Shown: piece after piece, positions 58,123 through 64,000 of the stretch
Layout: every line of letters begins with the position of its first letter
Numbering within the stretch: position 1 is the stretch's first letter
Assembly: GCA_958298945.1 (NCBI GenBank)
Contig: CATQJD010000146.1
Coordinates: forward strand, 496,001-560,000
Direction of reading: 5' to 3'
Length of the DNA stretch: 64,000 nt
Origin: Atherix ibis
Lineage: Eukaryota; Arthropoda; Insecta; Diptera; Athericidae
Notes under the pieces: model-generated
Seen by the model: the letters and a program-made list of their open reading frames with translations, nothing else
Databases searched by the model: none
What the model was told of the DNA's origin: nothing
Position numbers and translations under genes: made by a program

Positions 58123-58243
58123 AGCATTCAAAAACCATGTTTTGGAGGTGTCTCAATCGGAGTGGAAAAAGTGCTTCGAAAATTGGTTTGAGCGCATGCA
58201 AAAGTGTATAAATCTTGATGGAGAATATTTTGAAAAACAATAA
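58097..58243 (+). pseudogene. Out-of-frame C-terminal remnant of the transposase
   Basis: In the frame one base ahead of the main gene, 48 codons from FSSPEDAVEAF to GEYFEKQ, then TAA. This is the C-terminal tail expected of the same transposase (SEWKKCFENWFERMQKC, then the terminal GEYF). It has no start codon of its own that would make a separate gene. Joining it to residue 290 lacks the roughly dozen residues normally found between the D3 motif and this tail, so the lesion is a small deletion not divisible by three, rather than a simple 1-bp slip. Confidence 0.88.
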
Positions 58244-58244
58244 A
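58239..58244 (+). terminator. Polyadenylation signal AATAAA
   Basis: AATAAA overlaps the original TAA stop codon of the transposase (58,241-58,243) and is followed by a T-rich stretch (CCTTTTTCGTTG). This compact arrangement of stop and polyadenylation signal is common in mariner elements and supports a eukaryotic host. Confidence 0.75.
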
Positions 58245-58280
58245 ACCTTTTTCGTTGATAAATATTCGCATTTTCATTAT

Positions 58281-58309
58281 TAGGCCAGAAATATATATAG
58301 TAGCCCACG
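58281..58309 (-). repeat. mariner right terminal inverted repeat
   Basis: Reverse complement begins CGTGGGCTAC and ends TTCTGGCCTA, matching the left repeat at 28 of 29 bases. It lies 37 bp after the original stop codon. The near identity of the two ends suggests a fairly young insertion, though the single mismatch may be ancestral to the family. Confidence 0.95.
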
Positions 58310-58311
58310 TA
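58310..58311. other. TA target-site duplication, right
   Basis: TA directly after the right inverted repeat, followed by CTACTTCATATTC, the rest of the interrupted monomer. It matches the TA at 57,049-57,050. Confidence 0.92.
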
Positions 58312-61300
58312 CTACTTCATATTCTTCTTAAACATACTACTTTATATTCCTCTTTAACATACTACTTCATATTCCTCTTAAACATACTACATTATATTCC
58401 TGTTAAATATACTACTTCATATTCCTCTTAAACGTTTTACTTCATATTCCTCTTAAACATACTACTTCATATTCCTCTTAAACATACTACTTCATATTCC
58501 CCTTAAATATACTACTTCATATTCCTCTAAAACATACTACTTCATATTGCTCTTAAGCAATCAACTTCATATTCCTCTTAAACATACTACTTCATATTCC
58601 TCTTAAATATACTACTTCATATTCCTCTTTAATATACTAGTTTATATTCCTCTTAAACATACTACTTCATAATCCTCTTTAATATACTACTTTATATTCC
58701 TCTTAAACATACTACTTCATTTTCCTCTTAAACATACTACTTTATATTCCTCTTAAACATACTACTTCATATTCCTCTTAAATATACTACTTCATATTCC
58801 TCTTAAACATACTACATCATATTCCTCTTAAATATACTACTTCATATTCCTCTTAAATATACTACTTCATATTTCTCTTAAATATACTACTTCATATTCC
58901 TCTTAAATATACTACTTCATATTTTTCTTAAACATACTACTTTATATTCCTCTTAAACATACTACTTCATATTCCTCTTAAACATACTACATTATATTCC
59001 TGTTGAACATACTACTTCATATTCCTCTTAAACGTTCTACTTCATATTCCTCTTAAACATACTACTTTATATTCCTCTTAAATATACTACTTCATATTCC
59101 TCTTAAATATACTACTTCATATTCCTCTTAAACATACTACTTCATATTCCTCTTAAATATACTACTTCATATTCCTCTTAATTATACTACTTCATATTCC
59201 TCTTAAATATACTACTTCATATTCTTCTTAAACATAATCCTTCATATTCCTCTTAAACATACTACTTCATATACCTCTTAAACATACTACTTCATATTCC
59301 TCTTAAACATACTACTTCATATTCCTCTTAAACATAATACTTCATATTCCTCTTAAACATACAATTTCATATTCCTCTTAAATATACTATTTCATATTCC
59401 TCTTAAATATACTACTTCATATTCCTCTTAAATATACGACTTCATATTCCTCTTAAATATACTACTTCATATTTCTCTTAAATATAGTACTTCATATTCC
59501 TCTTAAATATACTACTTCATATTCTTCTTAAACATACTACTTTATATTCCTCTTTAACATACTAGTTCATATTCCTCTTAAACATACTACATTATATTCC
59601 TGTTAAATATACTACTTCATATTCCTCTTAAACGTTTTACTTCATATTCCTCTTAAACATACTACTTCATAATCCTCTTAAATATACTACTTCATATTCC
59701 TCTTAAATATACTACTTCATATTCCTCTTAAACATACTACTTTATATTCCTCTTAAACATACTACTTCATATTCCTCTTAAACATACTACTTCATATTCC
59801 TTCTAAACCTACTACTTCATATTCCTTTTAAACATACTACTTCATATTCCTTTTAAACATACTACTTCATATTTCTCCTAAATATACTACTTCATATTCC
59901 TCTTAAACATTCTACTTTATATTCCTCTTAAATATACTACTTCATATTCCTCTTAAATATACTATTTCATATTCCTCTTAAACATACTACTTCATATTCC
60001 TCTTAAATATACTACTTCATATTCCTCTTAAATATACTACTTCATATTCCTCTTAACTATAATACTTCATATTCCTCTTAAACCTACTACTTCATATTCC
60101 TCTTAAACATACTACTTCATATTCCTCTTAAACATACTACTTCATATTCCTCTTAAATATAATACTTCATATTCCTCTTAAACCCACTACTTGATATTCC
60201 TCGTAAACATACTACTTCATATTCCTCTTAAACATACTACTTCATATTCCTCTTAAACATACTACTTCATATTCCTATTAAACATACTACTTCATATTCC
60301 TCTTGAACATACTACTTCAAATTCCACTTAAACATACTTCTTCACATTCCGCTTAAACATACTACTTTATATTCCTCTTAAACATACTACTTCATATTCG
60401 TCTTAAACATACTACTTCTTATTCGTCTTAAACATACTACTTCATATTCCTCTTAAATATACTACTTCATATTCCTCTTAAACATACTACTTCATATCCC
60501 TCTTAAAAATACTACTTCATATTCCTCTTAAATATTCTACTTCATATTCCTCTTAAATATACTACTTCATATTCCTCTTAAACATACTACTTCATATTCG
60601 TCTTAAACATACTACTTCATATTCCTCTTAAATATTCTACTTGATATTCCTCTTAAATATACTACTTGATATTCCTCTTAAATATACTACTTCATATTCA
60701 TCTCAAACTTACTAATTCATATTCCTCTTAAATATACTACTTCATATTCCTCTTAAATATACTACTTCATATTCCTCTTAAATATACTACTTCATATTCT
60801 TCTTAAACATAATCCTTCGTATTCCTCTTAAATATACTACTTCATATTCCTCTTAAACATACTACTTCATATTCCTCTTAAACATACTACTTCATATTCC
60901 TCTTAAATATACTACTTCATATTCCTCCTAAATATACTACTTCATATTCCTCTTAAATATACTACTTCATATTCTTTTTAAACATACTACTTCATATTCC
61001 TCTTAAATATACTACTTCATATTCCTCTTTAAGATACTACTTCATATTCCTCTTAAATATACTACTTCATATTCCTCTTAAGCATACTACTTCATATTCC
61101 TCTTAAACATACTACTTCATATTCCTCTTAAACATACTATTTCATATTCCTCTAAAATATACTACTTCATATTTCTCTTCAAAATACTACTTCATATTCC
61201 TCTTAAACATACTACTTTATATTCCTCTTAAATATACTACTGCATATTCCTCTTAAACATACTACTTCATATTGCTCTTAAATATACTACTTCATATTTT

Positions 61301-64000
61301 TCTTAAACATACTACTTCATATTTATCTTAAATATACTACTTCATATTCCTCTTAAACATACTACTTCATATTCCTCTTAAATATAATACATCATATTCC
61401 TCTTAAACATACTACATCATATTCCCCTTAAATATAATACTTCATATTCCTCTTACATATACTACTTCATATTCCTCTTAAATATAATACTTCATATTCC
61501 TCTTAAACATACTACTTCATATTACTCTTAAACATACTACTTCATATTCCTCTTAAACATACTACTTCATATTGCTCTTAAATATACTACTTCATATTCT
61601 TCCTAAACATACTACTTCATATTTATCTTAAATATAATACTTCATATTCCTCTTAAACATACTACTTCATATTCGTCTTAAACATACTACTTCATATTCC
61701 TCTTAAACATAATACTTCATATTCCTCTTAAACATACTACTTCATATTCCCCTCAAACTTACTAATTCATATTCCTCTTAAACATATTACCTCATATTCC
61801 TCTTAAATATAATACTTCATATTCCTCTTAAACATACTACTTCATATTACTCTTAAACATACTACTTCATATACCTCTTAAACATACTACTTCATATTCC
61901 TCTTAAACATACTACTTCATATTCCCCTTAAACATAATACTTCATATTCCTCTTAAAAATACTACTTCATATTCCTCCTAAATATACTACTTCATATTCC
62001 TCTTAAATATACTACTTCATATTCTTTTTAAACATACTACTTCATATTCCTCTTAAATATACTACTTCATATTCCTCTTTAACATACTACTTCATATTCC
62101 TCTTAAATATACTACTTCATATTCCTCTTAAGCATACTACTTCATATTCCTCTTAAACATACTACTTCATATTCCTCTTAAACATACTATTTCATATTCC
62201 TCTAAAATATACTACTTCATATTTCTCTTAAAAATACTACTTCATATTCCTCTTAAACATACTACTTTATATTCCTCTTGAATAAAATACTACTTCATAT
62301 TCCTCTTAAACATACTACTTCATATTTATCTTAAATATACTACTTCATATTCCTCTTAAACATACTACTTCATATTCCTCTTAAACATAATACATCATAT
62401 TCCTCTTAAACATACTACATCATATTCCCCTTAAATATAATACTTCATATTCCTCTTACATATACTACTTCATATTCCTCTTAAATATAATACTTCATAT
62501 TCCTCTTAAACATACTACTTCATATTACTCTTAAACATACTACTTCATATTCCTCTTAAACATACTACTTCATATTGCTCTTAAATATACTACTTCATAT
62601 TCTTCTTAAACATACTACTTCATATTTATCTTAAATATAATACTTCATATTCCTCTTAAACATACTACTTCATATTCCTCTTAAACATACTACTTCATAT
62701 TCCTCTTAAACATAATACTTCATATTCCTCTTAAACATACTACTTCATATTCCCCTTAAATATAATACTTCATATTCCTCTTACATATACTACTTCATAT
62801 TCCTCTTAAATATAATACTTCATATTCCTCTTAAACATACTACTTCATATTACTCTTAAACATACTACTTCATATACCTCTTAAACATACTACTTCATAT
62901 TCCTTTTAAACATACTACTTCATATTCCCCTTAAACATAATACTTCACATTCCTCTTAAACATACAATTTCATATTCCTCTTAAATATACTATTTCATAT
63001 TCCTCTTAAATATACTACTTCATATTCCTCTTAAACATACTACTTCATATTCGTCTTAAACATACTACTTCTTATTCGTCTTAAACATACTACTTCATAT
63101 TCCTCTTAAATATACTACTTAATATTCCTCTTAAACATACTACTTCATATTCCTCTTAAATATACTACTTCATATTCCTCTTGAATATACTACTTCATAT
63201 TCTTTTTAAACATACTACTTCATATTTCTCTTAAATATACTACTTCATATTCCTCTTTAACATACTACTTCATATTCCTCTTAAATATGCTACTTCATAT
63301 TCCTCTTAAGCATACTACTTCATATTCCTCTTAAACATACTACTTCATATTCCTCTTAAACATACTATTTCATATTCCTCTAAAATATACTACTTCATAT
63401 TCCTCTTAAATATACTACTTCATATTCCTCTTAAACATACTACTTTATATTCCTCTTAAATATACTACTGCATATTCCTCTTAAACATACTTCTTCATAT
63501 TGCTCTTAAATATACTACTTCATATTCTTCTTAAACATACTACTTCATATTTATCTTAAATATACTACATCATATTCCTCTTAAACATACTACTTCATAT
63601 TCCTCTTAAACATAACACATCATATTCCTCTTTAACATACTACATCATATTCCCCTTAAATATAATACTTCATATTCCTCTTACATATACTACTTCATAT
63701 TCCTCTTAAATATAATACTTCATATTCCTCTTAAACATACTACTTCATATTACACTTAAACATACTACTTCATATTCCCCTTAAACATACTACTTCATAT
63801 TCCTCTTAAATATACTACTTCATATTCCTCTTAAACATACTACTTCATATTCCTCTTAAACATACTACTTCATATTCCTCTTAAATATACTACTTCATAT
63901 TCCTCTTAAGCATACTACTTCATATTCCTCTTAACATACTACTTCATATTTCTCTTAAACATACTATTTCATATTCCTCTAAAATATACTACTTCATATT
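58312..64000 (+). repeat. 25-bp satellite array, right arm
   Basis: The same 25-bp monomer, same orientation and same phase resume immediately after the mariner's target duplication and continue to the window end. Removing the element and one TA rebuilds a normal monomer across the junction. The whole arm matches 48,426-54,114 at a constant offset of 9,886 bp (8,625 bp plus the 1,261 bp added by the insertion), with only scattered substitutions and one swapped patch near 60.73-60.83 kb. It therefore belongs to the second copy of a large tandem duplication. No gene is visible in it. Confidence 0.97.

Larger units (their letters stand above)
57051..58309 (+). mobile_element. mariner (Tc1/mariner) DNA transposon, 1,259 bp
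   Basis: Complete-looking mariner with 29-bp terminal inverted repeats, a TA duplication on each side and one transposase gene in the + direction. The length is typical for mariner elements (about 1.25-1.3 kb). It is the only non-satellite DNA in the window and has mixed base composition with ordinary G content, unlike the G-free array around it. The transposase has a D,D34D triad. Its first catalytic motif is TGDESW rather than the TGDEKW I associate with mauritiana and irritans types, and the ETKQQS stretch after it recalls mellifera/capitata-like mariners; this subfamily placement is from memory and tentative. A frame-breaking deletion near 58,094-58,098 probably makes the copy non-autonomous. 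The ends look intact, so a related transposase might still mobilise it. Confidence 0.96.
55525..64000 (+). repeat. 8.7-kb segmental tandem duplication, copy 2
   Basis: Second tandem copy of the preceding segment, cut by the window end and interrupted by the mariner at 57,051. By eye it differs from copy 1 only at scattered bases (for example TTCCTAAACAT near 61,599 and ATTCCCCTTAAAC near 63,777), a 50-bp loss near 56.45 kb and one swapped four-monomer patch near 60.73-60.83 kb. The low divergence suggests a recent duplication. Confidence 0.88.

Noticed and set aside
57286..58240. Other reading frames of 66-118 codons on both strands inside the mariner
   Set aside because: They overlap the transposase in other frames, show no recognised motif and are shadows of the real gene.
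57226..58243. Host SETMAR-like gene
   Set aside because: Only the transposase part is present, flanked by inverted repeats and a TA duplication. There is no SET domain or intron, so it is the transposon itself.
1..64000. Telomeric repeat array
   Set aside because: The monomer is 25 bp, lacks G-clusters on its G-bearing strand and does not resemble TTAGG, TTAGGG or known variants; strand asymmetry alone is not enough.
46850..64000. 8.7-kb duplication as a pure assembly artefact
   Set aside because: The copies differ by the mariner, a 50-bp loss, a swapped patch and scattered bases, which a simple duplicated contig would not show. Haplotype collapse into tandem remains possible and is stated in the findings.

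Overview
The window is almost entirely one satellite (long minisatellite) array, interrupted once by a mariner transposon. About 62.7 kb is made of roughly 2,500 head-to-tail copies of a 25-bp monomer, all in the same orientation. The monomer reads CTTAAACATACTA + CTTCATATTCCT on the + strand. It has 8 A, 10 T, 7 C and no G, so the array is about 28% GC with near-total G/C strand asymmetry. The array runs off both window ends. I see no rRNA, tRNA, CRISPR, phage or bacterial gene features. The only real gene is a mariner (IS630/Tc1/mariner, D,D34D) transposase with a consensus polyadenylation signal. This points to an animal genome, most likely an insect or other arthropod, in a heterochromatic satellite block. 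The species cannot be named from this sequence.

The array is not a flat tandem repeat. Monomer variants form larger repeats (higher-order repeats, HORs) that can be followed by eye with marker variants. Family A has period 4,853 bp (1-9,350, plus a chimeric third copy to about 11.2 kb). B is 1,212 bp x2 (11,201-13,624). C is 2,006 bp x2 (about 13,360-17,390). D is about 652 bp x2 (19.2-20.4 kb). E is 2,309 bp (24.5-28.0 kb). F is 4,170 bp with chimeric copies (28.9-40.5 kb). G is 1,974 bp x2 (44.3-48.3 kb), with a 1,200-bp tandem pair nested in its end. Finally, a segment of about 8.7 kb is tandemly duplicated (copy 1 about 46.85-55.5 kb, copy 2 about 55.5 kb to the window end). The stretches between these are looser mixtures of the same monomers. 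The pattern is what repeated unequal exchange and local amplification would leave.

The mariner element occupies 57,051-58,309 (1,259 bp). It has 29-bp terminal inverted repeats differing at one base and a TA target-site duplication. It lies in copy 2 of the 8.7-kb duplication. The matching site in copy 1 (TA at 48,424-48,425) is empty, so the insertion is read directly and postdates that duplication. The transposase keeps its N-terminal DNA-binding region and all three catalytic aspartates. A small out-of-frame deletion just after the third aspartate truncates it to 298 codons and leaves the last 48 codons in another frame, so this copy is probably non-autonomous.

Open reading frames inside the satellite (for example 19,295-19,600) arise because the 25-bp unit shifts frame by one per monomer and stops are lost when every third unit carries a TAA-breaking variant. 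I do not regard them as genes.
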